A stretch of DNA of 60,480 nucleotides from an uncultured Eubacterium sp. (GCA_947088865.1 CAMUHY010000020.1:1-60480); one strand, 5' to 3'; positions 11,247 through 19,931 are shown, counted from the stretch's first letter. Numbers and translations are program-made. The notes: generated from the sequence alone by a model not told the origin.

Positions 11247-13169
11247 ATGTCAGTTCAAGATTATATGAGTGCATTAAAACTTGGAAAAAAAGAGTACAGC
11301 GCATGTGTCAACAGAGGTTCTTATCGGTATTTGCCAGTTCTTGAAAATCTTGTTCCAGAAGATGGGATTGATTGTGAAGTCCATTTAGGAATAGACCAGA
11401 TACCATTGAGGCTGGTAGTAGGAACTTGCAATGCCGCCCGTACCAACGCATTTGCTTCTAATTTTATGCCATTGTTGGACTATGGTACAGAATTTTCTGC
11501 AAAATGGGCAAGCTTGAGTGATAGTCAACTAAATGATGGAATTATAAATCCAATAAAAGTTTATGAATATATGAATAAATTTTATGTTTTGGAGGGAAAT
11601 AAACGAGTAAGCGTACTAAAGTATTTTAAGGCAGTTACAGTAAATGCTGAAGTTATCCGAATGGTTCCAAAAAAAAGTGACAGAGAAGAAATTAAGATAT
11701 ATTATGAATTTATGGATTTTTATAAATGTACGCGTTTAAATGATATTTATTTTAGCAAGGTGGGGAATTTTCCGTCTCTTATGAAATTAGTGGGGATTGA
11801 GCCAGATACAGAGATGGACGAAGATTCCAGAAGAGATTTAGCGTCTTGTTATCTTCTTTTTAGCAATGCGTATTATGCAAGAGGCGGCGGTCGTTTTGAT
11901 TTTCCAGTAGGCGATGCGTTTTTAAGGTTTATTCATATTTTTGGATATGAGACGGCAAAATGTATGTCCTCAATAGAAATGGCGGATAATGTACGCAAAT
12001 CTTGGGCAGAATTTGAATTGTTATCCGATGACGAAGAAATTGATTTAATGATGAATCCTAATGACGACCACAAAAAAAATATACTTAGTTATTTGCTGCC
12101 TTGGCCGACAGGAAACAATAAAAAACTTCGAGTGGGTTTTATATATGAAAATACGCCGCAAGATTCGGAGTGGTGCTATGCACATGAGTTGGGCAGACAG
12201 TATATTGAGGAAACATTTGGAGAACAGATTGAGACATTAAATATTGATAATGTAGTGCCTGAAAAGGATGATGAAGATGCCATTAACACGATGATAGACA
12301 GTGGAATGGATTTAATTTTTGTCACATCGCCTTCTATGATAATGGCTAGTGTAAAGATGGCAATTGCACATCCAGAAATAAAAATATTGAATTGTTCTCT
12401 AAATATGTCCCACAAATATATTCGGACATATTATGCAAGAATGTATGAGGCAAAGTTTCTTACAGGAGTGATGGCGGGGGCCTTGTCTAATCAGGATAAA
12501 ATTGGTTATGTGGCGCAGTATCCAGTATATGGTTCTATTGCCAATATCAACGCATTTGCGCTGGGTGCGAAGTTTGTTAATCCAAGAGCAAAAATTTACC
12601 TGCAGTGGTCTTCACAAAAAAATGTTAATGTAGAAGAGGCGTTTAAAAGGAAGAATATTCGATACATTTCAGACCAAGATATGATTACGCCGCAATGTTC
12701 GGCAAGAAAATTTGGACTTTATAATAATGAGGGTGTTGGAAACAGACAGCATATTGCAATGCCTGTATGGCATTGGGGTGTTTTTTATGAAAAGTTAATT
12801 CAAAGTATTATAAGTGGTTCATGGAAACAAGATGAAAGTTCGGATTCGACAAAAGCATTAAATTATTGGTGGGGAATGTCGGCAGGTGTTATTGACTTGA
12901 TATGTTCAGATAAAATTCCAGTGGAGACGCAAAGAATCGTGGCACTTTTTAAAAATATGATAGTGGAAGGTAAATTTAAGCCTTTTGCAGATGAATTATA
13001 TGACCAGAACAGAAAACTTCGCAACAAGAAAGAATGTGCATTAAGTCCAGACGATATTATAACAATGGATTGGTTGTTGGATAATGTAGTTGGAGTGATA
13101 CCAGACCTTGACGATTTGGAGGAAAGTGCTAGAGCTATTGTGATGAATCAAGGTGTTATGCAGGAGTAA
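11247..13169 (+). CDS. Cytoplasmic BMP/PnrA-type periplasmic-binding-like protein with an N-terminal ParB-like segment
   Basis: A 640-residue protein. From about residue 291 (KKLRVGFIYENTPQDSEWCY) to the end it looks like the BMP/PnrA/Med family of nucleoside-binding proteins, including YVAQYPVYGSIANINAFALG and VNPRAKIYLQWS. There is no signal peptide or lipobox, so unlike BMP lipoproteins it should stay in the cytoplasm. Residues about 85-140 (INPIKVYEYMNKFYVLEGNK, then RVSVLKYF) resemble the ParB/Srx-like fold, whose core is a GNKR-type motif. The ATG at 11247 follows an ATGAGGG site. A metallophosphoesterase gene starts 6 bases after its stop, pointing to one operon. A sensor role for a nucleoside-like ligand is inference; annotation as a transporter component would be misleading because no ABC partner is nearby. 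Confidence 0.75.
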   Translation: MSVQDYMSALKLGKKEYSACVNRGSYRYLPVLENLVPEDGIDCEVHLGIDQIPLRLVVGTCNAARTNAFASNFMPLLDYGTEFSAKWASLSDSQLNDGIINPIKVYEYMNKFYVLEGNKRVSVLKYFKAVTVNAEVIRMVPKKSDREEIKIYYEFMDFYKCTRLNDIYFSKVGNFPSLMKLVGIEPDTEMDEDSRRDLASCYLLFSNAYYARGGGRFDFPVGDAFLRFIHIFGYETAKCMSSIEMADNVRKSWAEFELLSDDEEIDLMMNPNDDHKKNILSYLLPWPTGNNKKLRVGFIYENTPQDSEWCYAHELGRQYIEETFGEQIETLNIDNVVPEKDDEDAINTMIDSGMDLIFVTSPSMIMASVKMAIAHPEIKILNCSLNMSHKYIRTYYARMYEAKFLTGVMAGALSNQDKIGYVAQYPVYGSIANINAFALGAKFVNPRAKIYLQWSSQKNVNVEEAFKRKNIRYISDQDMITPQCSARKFGLYNNEGVGNRQHIAMPVWHWGVFYEKLIQSIISGSWKQDESSDSTKALNYWWGMSAGVIDLICSDKIPVETQRIVALFKNMIVEGKFKPFADELYDQNRKLRNKKECALSPDDIITMDWLLDNVVGVIPDLDDLEESARAIVMNQGVMQE

Positions 13170-13175
13170 GGTATA

Positions 13176-13775
13176 ATGAAAATACTTGTTTTAGCAGATA
13201 TTGAATCAAAATATTTGTGGGATTATTTTGAAAAAGAAAAATTGCAGGGAATTGATTTGATTGTGTCTTGTGGTGATTTAAAACCACAGTACCTTTCGTT
13301 TCTGGCTTCTTTTACAAAAGCCCCCATTTTATATGTTTGTGGAAACCATGATGATTGTTATGAAAGCACACCACCAGAAGGTTGTATCTGTATTGAAGAT
13401 AAAATTTATAAATTTAATGGACTGCGGATTATGGGATTAGGTGGTTCTGTCCGTTATAATAAAGGAAAGAATCAATTTACACAGGAACAAATGAAAAATC
13501 GTTTAAAAAGAATGTGGCTTAAAATCAAGTGGAATAAAGGAATTGATATTCTTGTTACACATGCTCCAGCAAGAGGTTTAAATGATGGTGATGATTATGT
13601 GCATAAAGGATTTGAGGCATTTATAGAGATTCTTGACACATATAAGCCTAAATATTTTTTTCATGGACATGTTCATAAAAATTATAATTATCAGTTTGTA
13701 AGAGAAAGCCAATATAAAGATACCATTGTAGTTAATGCGTATGAGCGTCATATCGTTGAGGTTTCTCAAAAATAA
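13176..13775 (+). CDS. Calcineurin-like metallophosphoesterase
   Basis: A 199-residue protein with the metal-binding motifs of the calcineurin-like superfamily in order: D8 in LADIESK, CGDL (about 32-35), GNHDD (about 56-60), THAP (about 129-132) and GHVH (about 163-166). The second histidine of the usual D-x-H is replaced by Glu (D-I-E), which is seen in some relatives. It starts 6 bases after the BMP-type gene and is followed by a strong terminator, so the two form a complete two-gene unit. The substrate is unknown; a nucleotide or phosphodiester is plausible given the partner. Confidence 0.88.
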   Translation: MKILVLADIESKYLWDYFEKEKLQGIDLIVSCGDLKPQYLSFLASFTKAPILYVCGNHDDCYESTPPEGCICIEDKIYKFNGLRIMGLGGSVRYNKGKNQFTQEQMKNRLKRMWLKIKWNKGIDILVTHAPARGLNDGDDYVHKGFEAFIEILDTYKPKYFFHGHVHKNYNYQFVRESQYKDTIVVNAYERHIVEVSQK

Positions 13776-13777
13776 TT

Positions 13778-13825
13778 AAAAACGCCAATTGATATGAAGT
13801 AAAATTCATTCGGTTGGCGTTTTTA
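13778..13825. terminator. Bidirectional intrinsic terminator
   Basis: AAAACGCCAA and TTGGCGTTTT form a GC-rich stem with A tract on one side and T tract on the other. It separates the converging metallophosphoesterase and AIM24 genes. Confidence 0.92.
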
Positions 13826-13888
13826 TAAGCAACAGCAAAGAAAAGAATCAGCCGTAAAAGAAGATTTTAGCAAAATTGTGGATATTGG

Positions 13889-13981
13889 ATTGACGGTTAA
13901 AATATTTTAATCAATTCTATCATAGAAGGCGATGTGACAAAAATCAAATCCTATTGATGGTTAAAATGTTTTAATCAATTC
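13889..13981. repeat. Two 29-bp direct repeats around the end of the AIM24 gene
   Basis: ATTGACGGTTAAAATATTTT(AATCAATTC) at 13889-13917 and a copy with two substitutions at 13953-13981 are spaced 64 bases apart. The second overlaps the last codons and stop of the AIM24 gene, so the first looks like a small tandem duplication of that gene's 3' end. Confidence 0.75.
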
Positions 13982-14675
13982 CTATACGAATCCCGCCTTT
14001 ACGCTCTGAAGGCTGAATCATTACGGTAACGCCAGCATTTCCATTCCATTCAAACTGATAGGATTCACCGGAGGCTTGCCCGATAAAAGTTTTCCAAGAT
14101 ACATCCGTTTTTACTTGTGGGTCACAGTGACCGTTTCCCATCCAACAGATAACAGCATCAGGGTCTACGGAAATTGTATCATTTGAATATACATTACTAA
14201 GCACGATTGGGTTGCCATCGCATATTACAGAAACATAAGCATTGCTTCCTCTTCCTGTTAAAGTAGAAGTTGCCAAGCCCTTTTGAGACAGAATACCAAC
14301 ACCAATAAATCGTACATTATAATCACAGTCCTGAGTAAAAGCTAAAATGTTTTCTGATTCAACAGAGAGGGTTTCTCCTTGTTCTAAATGGTATGTAACA
14401 ACATGCTGTCCATAATTTGCATAATATGTAACAGAATCTCCGTTTAGATTTACTTTCATAAGCGGGATATTTTCACCTGTTACACGTCTGGTTAAAGAAC
14501 CCAGTAAAGCTTTGCCAAAACTATTTTGCGGTCCTAAAAGTACCTTTTCAAATTTATAATTTTTTCCGCCAGAGCTTTCGCCGGCAATAAAGGCGCCTGC
14601 TTTTGTAAAAAGAACATCATTGCCTGTGCATGTAACTTTTAGTGTTAATTCATTAATGGTTTCAAATTGTAACAT
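13971..14675 (-). CDS. AIM24 family protein
   Basis: A 234-residue protein without membrane segments or signal peptide, rich in beta strands. Features of the AIM24/TRAP-like fold are visible: GAFIAGESSGGKNYKFEKVL near residue 30, LLGSLTRRVTGENIPLMKV near 60, the LEQGETLSVESENILAF strand pair near 98-114, and SYQFEWNGNAGVTVMIQPSE near the C-terminus. AIM24 proteins are widespread and bacterial roles are poorly known. It lies 13 bases downstream of the TerD-domain gene on the same strand and is probably co-transcribed. TerD and AIM24 genes are often neighbours in stress-related loci, so a shared envelope or stress function is likely but unproven. Confidence 0.85.
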   Translation of the reverse strand: MLQFETINELTLKVTCTGNDVLFTKAGAFIAGESSGGKNYKFEKVLLGPQNSFGKALLGSLTRRVTGENIPLMKVNLNGDSVTYYANYGQHVVTYHLEQGETLSVESENILAFTQDCDYNVRFIGVGILSQKGLATSTLTGRGSNAYVSVICDGNPIVLSNVYSNDTISVDPDAVICWMGNGHCDPQVKTDVSWKTFIGQASGESYQFEWNGNAGVTVMIQPSERKGGIRIGID

Positions 14676-14688
14676 TTATTTTCTCCTT

Positions 14689-15498
14689 TTATACGACCTG
14701 TACCCCATATAGTTCACAAAGACCTGCCAAATCGCGCGCTACACCGTTGCCGATGGCATTAAATTTCCATTTTCCTTTATAAAGATATAATTCGCCAATC
14801 ATCATAGAAGTAACGTTAGAATAGTATTCTGTCATTTTAAAGCTGACAAGTTCAGCATTGTTTGAGCTGGTTAGTATTCTAATGTAGGCGTCTTTAATCA
14901 TGCTGAAATTGAGTCTTTTTTCTAAAGCTTCATTGATGGTAAGAACAAATACAATTTTGGTTACAGATGGATTAAGTTTTGTCATATCAATAGATATGAC
15001 TTCTCGGTCTTGCATAGAACGGTCACTGAAAATTGTACTGTTGTCGGGGCTTTGAGTTTGCCCATAAAATACAAACCAGTCATCGCCTAGTACTTTGCCA
15101 GAAGCGTTAAGCATAAAAGCTGAAACATCAACATCACAATTATTATTTAATACATTCCAACCAATACATGCCTTTAATTTGACAGAGCCATTAATTGGTA
15201 GAGGAACCTTTTGTCCTTTTTGAATTTCATAAATTAATGGTGGAATTGGTTTGTTTAAACCTTTTGGATTGGATGGAACATGTTGTGTTGTATGTTGTGC
15301 TGCTGTGTTCGTTGGTGGAATTGCTATGTTTGGCAAAGGCGGTTTAACATTGTTTTGATTATGGACTTTAGTGCGAGAGCTTTTATTTATATTTGTAATA
15401 TTATTGGATGAATTGGCTCTCTGCACATTGATTTGATTTATTGATGCAACAGTATGCTTGTCAAAAGGAACTGTTGATTTCATAGGAATATCAATCAT
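14689..15498 (-). CDS. TerD-domain protein with a low-complexity N-terminal arm
   Basis: The C-terminal 190 residues form a TerD domain, the calcium-binding fold of tellurite/stress proteins: LKACIGWNV...CDVDVSAFML, then a GDDWFVFYGQTQSPDNSTI acidic loop, and KIVFVLTINEA. Residues about 1-80 are rich in Asn, Pro, Thr and Gln and look like a flexible arm. The frame can start at a GTG (15507), but the ATG at 15498 sits where the glmS and chemoreceptor starts sit after the shared leader motif GCAGAAATGAG, so I chose it (269 residues). It is divergent from asd and first in an operon with AIM24. Confidence 0.85.
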   Translation of the reverse strand: MIDIPMKSTVPFDKHTVASINQINVQRANSSNNITNINKSSRTKVHNQNNVKPPLPNIAIPPTNTAAQHTTQHVPSNPKGLNKPIPPLIYEIQKGQKVPLPINGSVKLKACIGWNVLNNNCDVDVSAFMLNASGKVLGDDWFVFYGQTQSPDNSTIFSDRSMQDREVISIDMTKLNPSVTKIVFVLTINEALEKRLNFSMIKDAYIRILTSSNNAELVSFKMTEYYSNVTSMMIGELYLYKGKWKFNAIGNGVARDLAGLCELYGVQVV

Positions 15499-15590
15499 TT
15501 TTTTCACTCATTTCTGCGCTTATTTTTGCGCAAAGAACAAAAGTTCTTGCCAATTTGTGTTAGGCGATGTGCAGGCAAAAATTTTGAGAG
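15499..15590 (-). promoter_or_regulatory. Divergent copy of the hairpin/pseudoknot leader, upstream of terD
   Basis: Read on the minus strand, this segment ends GCGCAAAAATAAGCGCAGAA then ATGAG before the start, close to the ends of the glmS and chemoreceptor leaders. TTTTTGCC and GGCAAGAA can pair (one G-U), and TGCGC/GCGCA forms a hairpin just before the ribosome site. The long-range second pairing seen in the other copies is not clear here. Confidence 0.5.
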
Positions 15591-15741
15591 CTGTCACATT
15601 AAGGAAATCCGACACAATATAGCATTTATTATTTTTGTATCATTCTACTTGAAATCGTGTTTTATGTCAATTCATTTGAAAAAACGGAAATAGACAATAA
15701 ACAGGACAATTGAAATTTTTTGCAAAATCATTAAAAAAAAG

Positions 15742-15770
15742 TTGCAATATAAAGCATAGTGTGCTATTAT
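15742..15770 (+). promoter_or_regulatory. Sigma-A-like promoter of asd
   Basis: TTGCAA at 15742-15747, 17 bases, TATTAT at 15765-15770. The predicted mRNA would carry an 8-bp hairpin (CAAATGTC/GACATTTG, 15789-15815) in its leader, about 35 bases before the start codon. Confidence 0.65.
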
Positions 15771-15787
15771 CACTAAAAATAAAAAAG

Positions 15788-15815
15788 ACAAATGTCCGCC
15801 ATACAAAGACATTTG
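15788..15815 (+). promoter_or_regulatory. Hairpin in the asd leader
   Basis: CAAATGTC and GACATTTG pair perfectly across an 11-base loop. The leader is too short for a lysine riboswitch. There is no T run, so a simple terminator is unlikely. Confidence 0.45.
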
Positions 15816-15850
15816 GAGAAAGACAAATTTTTAGTTAGAGGAGAAAAGAT

Positions 15851-16939
15851 ATGAGTGAGAAGTTAAGAGTTGGTATACTTGGTGGTACAGGTATGGTAGG
15901 ACAGCGTTTTATTACGCTGCTTGAAAATCATCCTTGGTTTGAGGTTGTTTTAGTTGCGGCAAGTTCTAGTTCAGCAGGCAAGCTTTATGAGGAAGCAGTA
16001 GAAGGTCGTTGGAAGATGGCGATGCCAATGCCAGAATTTGTTAAGAAAATGACTGTTTATGATATAGATAAGGATTTTGATAAGATAGTAGCGGAAGTGG
16101 ATTTTGTATTTTGTGCGGTTAATATGCCTAAAGATGAAATCAAAGCATTGGAAGAGCGTTATGCAAAAGCAGAGCTTCCAGTTGTTTCTAACAATAGCGC
16201 ACATCGCTGGACGCCAGATGTTCCAATGATTTTGCCAGAAGTCAATGCCGAGCATTTGGACGTAATTCAGTATCAGAAGGAAAGACTTGGCACAACGAGA
16301 GGTTTTATATGTGTAAAACCAAACTGTTCTATTCAAAGTTATGCTCCAGCGCTTACAGCGTTGAGAGAATTTGAGCCAAAGTTAGTTGTTGCAACGACAT
16401 ATCAAGCTATTTCAGGTGCTGGAAAGACCTTTGAACAGTGGCCGGAGATGGTTGGAAACATTATCCCATATATTGGTGGAGAAGAAGAAAAAAGTGAAAA
16501 AGAGCCTCTCAGAATTTGGGGTAAGGTTGAGAATGGACAAATCGTTCCAGCCACAGAGCCAATTATTACATGTCAATGTATCCGTGTTCCTGTTCTTGAT
16601 GGGCATACAGCAGCTGTTTTTGTTAATTTTGGCAAAAAGCCAACAGAAGAACAGATTATCGAGAAGTTAAAGAATTTTAGAGGAGAACCACAAGAGTTAA
16701 ATTTGCCTAGCGCACCAAAACAATTTATACAGTATTGTGAGGACGATAATCGTCCGCAGGTTACATTGGATGTAAATTATGAGAATGGTATGGGTGTTTC
16801 AATTGGTCGTGTAAGGAAAGATTCTGTTTTTGATTATAAGTTTATTGGTCTTTCACATAATACGCTCAGAGGTGCAGCAGGAGGCGCGCTTTTATGTGCG
16901 GAGCTTCTTAAGGCAAAGGGATTTATTACAAAAAAGTAA
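15851..16939 (+). CDS. asd: Aspartate-semialdehyde dehydrogenase
   Basis: Reduces aspartyl phosphate to aspartate semialdehyde with NADPH, the branch point to lysine, threonine and methionine. The 362-residue product starts with the nucleotide-binding GILGGTGMVGQRF motif (residues 8-20). The catalytic cysteine is in KPNCSIQ (about residue 158), and the substrate-binding histidine is in RVPVLDGHTAAVFV. The length and the KPNCSIQ context fit the archaeal/fungal-type subfamily, which is common in Clostridia. The start has a GAGGAG site. It stands alone, divergent from terD, with its own promoter. Confidence 0.97.
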   Translation: MSEKLRVGILGGTGMVGQRFITLLENHPWFEVVLVAASSSSAGKLYEEAVEGRWKMAMPMPEFVKKMTVYDIDKDFDKIVAEVDFVFCAVNMPKDEIKALEERYAKAELPVVSNNSAHRWTPDVPMILPEVNAEHLDVIQYQKERLGTTRGFICVKPNCSIQSYAPALTALREFEPKLVVATTYQAISGAGKTFEQWPEMVGNIIPYIGGEEEKSEKEPLRIWGKVENGQIVPATEPIITCQCIRVPVLDGHTAAVFVNFGKKPTEEQIIEKLKNFRGEPQELNLPSAPKQFIQYCEDDNRPQVTLDVNYENGMGVSIGRVRKDSVFDYKFIGLSHNTLRGAAGGALLCAELLKAKGFITKK

Positions 16940-17004
16940 AATCTTTTTGGGTTGTGAGGTTCAAAAAGAATATGTTTAATAAAAAATAGTTTTACAGTAA
17001 AAAT

Positions 17005-17048
17005 AAATGCAAGTCGGATTTCTTATTCTTGGAATCAGGCTTGCATTT
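17005..17048 (+). terminator. Hairpin after asd, terminator-like
   Basis: AAATGCAAG and CTTGCATTT pair around an inner GATT/AATC stem. A T-rich but not uninterrupted tail follows. A smaller hairpin, TCTTTTTG/CAAAAAGA, lies just after the asd stop at 16942-16969. One of them probably ends asd transcription. Confidence 0.5.
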
Positions 17049-17142
17049 GCTGTATATTTATTATAAAATAAGCTAATTGTTAAAAAATTCAATTGAAAAT
17101 GTTTTTGTGTAAAAATAGTGTGCAATCAGAATGGAGAATCGT

Positions 17143-17730
17143 ATGAAAACCAACCACTTTTATGCTATGCTGTCTCGTATGAAATATATTAATCGATGGG
17201 GACTTATGCGCAATACAAGGGAAGAAAATATCAGTGAGCATAGTCTTGAAGTCGCTTTTATTGCTCATGCTTTTGGCATTATTAATAATGAAATATATGG
17301 AGGGGACATATGTCCAGAGCGGTTGGCAATTCTTGGTATGTACCATGATGTGACAGAGATTATAACAGGGGATATGCCAACACCTGTTAAATATTATAGC
17401 CCAGTTATCAGAAAAGCTTATGCAGAAGTGGAATGTGTTGCAAAAGATGAACTTCTTACAGGGCTGCCTCAAGTGATGCAAAGGTATTATGACAATATTC
17501 TTTTAGAAACCAAAGAGGAAGAATATTTGTGGAAATATGTCAAAGCTGCTGATAAAATGTCTGCTTTGATAAAATGTATTGAAGAGGAACAGATGGGAAA
17601 TAGGGATTTTTTAGATGCAAAAGACACCATTGAAAAAACATTAAAAGAGATGAATTTGCCTGAAGTAAATTATTTTATCAGTGAATTTTTGCCAGCATAT
17701 CAATTGACATTGGATGAATCTGGTAAATGA
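17143..17730 (+). CDS. yfbR: HD-domain 5'-deoxynucleotidase, YfbR-like
   Basis: YfbR removes phosphate from deoxynucleoside 5'-monophosphates. The 195-residue product follows the family closely: FYAMLSRMKYINRWGLMRNT at the N-terminus, ENISEHSLEVAFIAHAFG with the first metal-binding histidine, MYHDVTEIITGDMPTPVKYY with the HD pair, and a C-terminal KAADKMSALIKC helix with the last aspartate. The open frame starts at 17131, but GGAG in those first codons is well placed as ribosome site for the ATG at 17143, where family homology also begins. No partner is evident. Confidence 0.93.
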   Translation: MKTNHFYAMLSRMKYINRWGLMRNTREENISEHSLEVAFIAHAFGIINNEIYGGDICPERLAILGMYHDVTEIITGDMPTPVKYYSPVIRKAYAEVECVAKDELLTGLPQVMQRYYDNILLETKEEEYLWKYVKAADKMSALIKCIEEEQMGNRDFLDAKDTIEKTLKEMNLPEVNYFISEFLPAYQLTLDESGK

Positions 17731-17736
17731 TTTGAT

Positions 17737-17790
17737 TGATGTAGCTGAAGGGTTTGAGTAAGTAGCGCAGTGGATTGCGAATACTTATTT
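17737..17790 (+). repeat. Partial copy of the dispersed repeat (right half)
   Basis: GTTTGAGTAAGTAGCGCAGT followed by GGATTGCGAATACTTA matches the tail of the larger copies at 25961-26117 and 51305-51375. It fills the gap between yfbR and topB. Confidence 0.7.
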
Positions 17791-17908
17791 TGATTTTATA
17801 TGCTTTTTGTATAACATTTATTTTGAGACATGTTTTAGTAAAATAAATACATATCTGCATATTATAAAGATATTTTTAGTTTTGCCAGAAAGGAACTGCA
17901 TTAGGAGT

Positions 17909-19921
17909 ATGAAAAAGTCCGTATTTATAGCTGAAAAACCAAGTGTTGCACAAGAGTTTGCTAAAGCGCTGCATGTTCATTTTACAAAAAAGGACGGCTA
18001 TCTTGAAGCAGAGAACACCATTGTAACATGGTGTGTGGGACATCTTGTCACAATGAGCTATCCAGAAAAATATGATGAAAAATATAAAAGATGGAGTTTT
18101 GATATGCTTCCGTTTTTGCCACAGGATTTTTTATATGAAGTCATACCATCTGTAAAAAAACAGTTTGATACAGTAAAAAAAATCTTGACGGACAAAGAGG
18201 TTGAAACGATATATGTATGTACGGACTCTGGTCGTGAAGGAGAGTATATATACAGACTTGTAAAACAGATGGCAGGCGTTGAGGGAAAAGTTGAAAAACG
18301 TGTTTGGATTGATTCACAGACAGAGGAAGAAATTACAAAAGGTATTGAAAATGCAAAATTGTTGTCGGAGTATGATAATTTAAGTGAAGCGGCATATTTA
18401 AGGGCAAAAGAGGACTATTTGATGGGTATTAATTTTTCTAGAGCATTGACTTTAAAATATGGAAGAAATATATCCAATTATTTAAAGACGGATAGAACGG
18501 TTATTTCTGTGGGAAGAGTGATGACATGTGTACTGGGAATGGTTGTTAAAAGAGAGCGGGAAATAAGAGCGTTTGTAAAAACACCATTTTTTAAAGTAAT
18601 AACCAATGTTCGCCTTACATTAGAAGATGATGAAGAAGAAAAAGAATCCTCTCAATTTGAGGCTGAATGGAAAGTTTCGCCTAAAAGCAGATATTATAAG
18701 ACGCCATTTTTGTATAAAGATAATGGTTTTAAAGAAAAGCAAAAAGCACAGGAATTGGTTGATTTGATGTCACAGACTTTGCCAGAAAAAGGGATTATTG
18801 AGTCGATAGAACGAAAAAAAGAAACAAAAAATCCGCCTTTATTATACAACCTTGCAGAGCTGCAAAATGATTGTTCCAAGTTGTTTAAAATTAGCCCTGA
18901 TGAGACATTGACAATTGTTCAAGAATTATACGAAAAAAAGTTAGTGACATATCCAAGAACGGATGCGAGAGTTGTGTCAAGTGCAGTGTGTAAAGAAATT
19001 TATAAAAATATCAGCGGTTTGAAAAATTATGCACCAACAAATGCCTTTGTTACAGAGATTTTAGAACAAAAAAAGTATACATCGCTTGAAAAGACTAGAT
19101 ATTGTGATGACAAGAAGATAACCGACCATTATGCTATTATTCCAACAGGTCAGGGGATTAATGCTTTAAATAGTGTCTCTTCAACTTCAGCAAAGGTGTA
19201 TGAGATTATTGTAAGGCGATTTCTTAGCATATTTTATCCGGCGGCTATATATAATAAAGTTGCTGTTACGATTGTTTGTAAAGATGAAATGTTTGCTGCT
19301 TCTTTTAAAGTGCTTGTCGATGAAGGATATCTTAAAGTTGCACAAAATTCATTTGCAAAACAGCAAGAAGATAATAAAATAAATACAGTAGTGAATGTTT
19401 CTTTGATGGAGCAGTTAAAAAAGTGCAAAAAAAATGATGTGGTTCATCTGATGGACTTTTACATTAAAGAAGGGGAGACCTCACCGCCAAAAAGATATAA
19501 TTCAGGTTCAATTATATTGGCTATGGAAAATGCAGGACAGCTTATAGAAGATGAGGAACTGCGCGCGCAGATAAAAGGAAGTGGCATAGGAACAAGTGCT
19601 ACAAGGGCAGATATCTTAAAAAAGCTCAATCGAATTGAATATATGTGTACAAATAAAAAAACACAGATAATAACACCAACCAAGCTGGGAGAAATTGTGT
19701 ATGACGTTGTTGCAAAATCAATTCATCATTTGTTGAATCCAGAATTAACGGCAAGTTGGGAAAAGGGATTGACCTATGTGGCACAAGGTACGATTACATC
19801 CAAAGAATACCTTGATAAGCTGGAAGGTTTTGTTGAACGAAGAACCATTCAAGTGATGAATTTAAATAATCAAACAGAGCTGATTAGTTTGTTTGATGAA
19901 TCTTCTAAAAATTATAAATAA
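17909..19921 (+). CDS. topB: DNA topoisomerase III
   Basis: A type IA topoisomerase of 670 residues that passes single strands to decatenate DNA. Visible parts are the Toprim start FIAEKPSVAQEFAKAL (6-21), the acidic metal motif CTDSGREGEYIYRL near 104-117 (usually DxDxxxE; here DSGREGE), and the active-site tyrosine in VTYPRTDARVV (about Y348). GSGIGTSATRADILKKL near 560 is a conserved type IA segment. The frame is open for 34 more codons upstream, but homology starts at MKKSVF. The AGGAG before this ATG is unusually close (1 base), so the effective ribosome site may be the AAAGGA further up. No zinc fingers are present, as usual for TopB. glmS follows after 109 bases. Confidence 0.95.
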   Translation: MKKSVFIAEKPSVAQEFAKALHVHFTKKDGYLEAENTIVTWCVGHLVTMSYPEKYDEKYKRWSFDMLPFLPQDFLYEVIPSVKKQFDTVKKILTDKEVETIYVCTDSGREGEYIYRLVKQMAGVEGKVEKRVWIDSQTEEEITKGIENAKLLSEYDNLSEAAYLRAKEDYLMGINFSRALTLKYGRNISNYLKTDRTVISVGRVMTCVLGMVVKREREIRAFVKTPFFKVITNVRLTLEDDEEEKESSQFEAEWKVSPKSRYYKTPFLYKDNGFKEKQKAQELVDLMSQTLPEKGIIESIERKKETKNPPLLYNLAELQNDCSKLFKISPDETLTIVQELYEKKLVTYPRTDARVVSSAVCKEIYKNISGLKNYAPTNAFVTEILEQKKYTSLEKTRYCDDKKITDHYAIIPTGQGINALNSVSSTSAKVYEIIVRRFLSIFYPAAIYNKVAVTIVCKDEMFAASFKVLVDEGYLKVAQNSFAKQQEDNKINTVVNVSLMEQLKKCKKNDVVHLMDFYIKEGETSPPKRYNSGSIILAMENAGQLIEDEELRAQIKGSGIGTSATRADILKKLNRIEYMCTNKKTQIITPTKLGEIVYDVVAKSIHHLLNPELTASWEKGLTYVAQGTITSKEYLDKLEGFVERRTIQVMNLNNQTELISLFDESSKNYK

Positions 19922-19931
19922 CAGGAGGATT

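Noticed and set aside
15771-15850. Lysine riboswitch before asd
   Set aside because: The leader is about 75 bases with a single hairpin, far too short.
17807-17908. 34-codon N-terminal extension of topB
   Set aside because: Not homologous to TopB; the family start MKKSVFIAEKPS begins at 17909.
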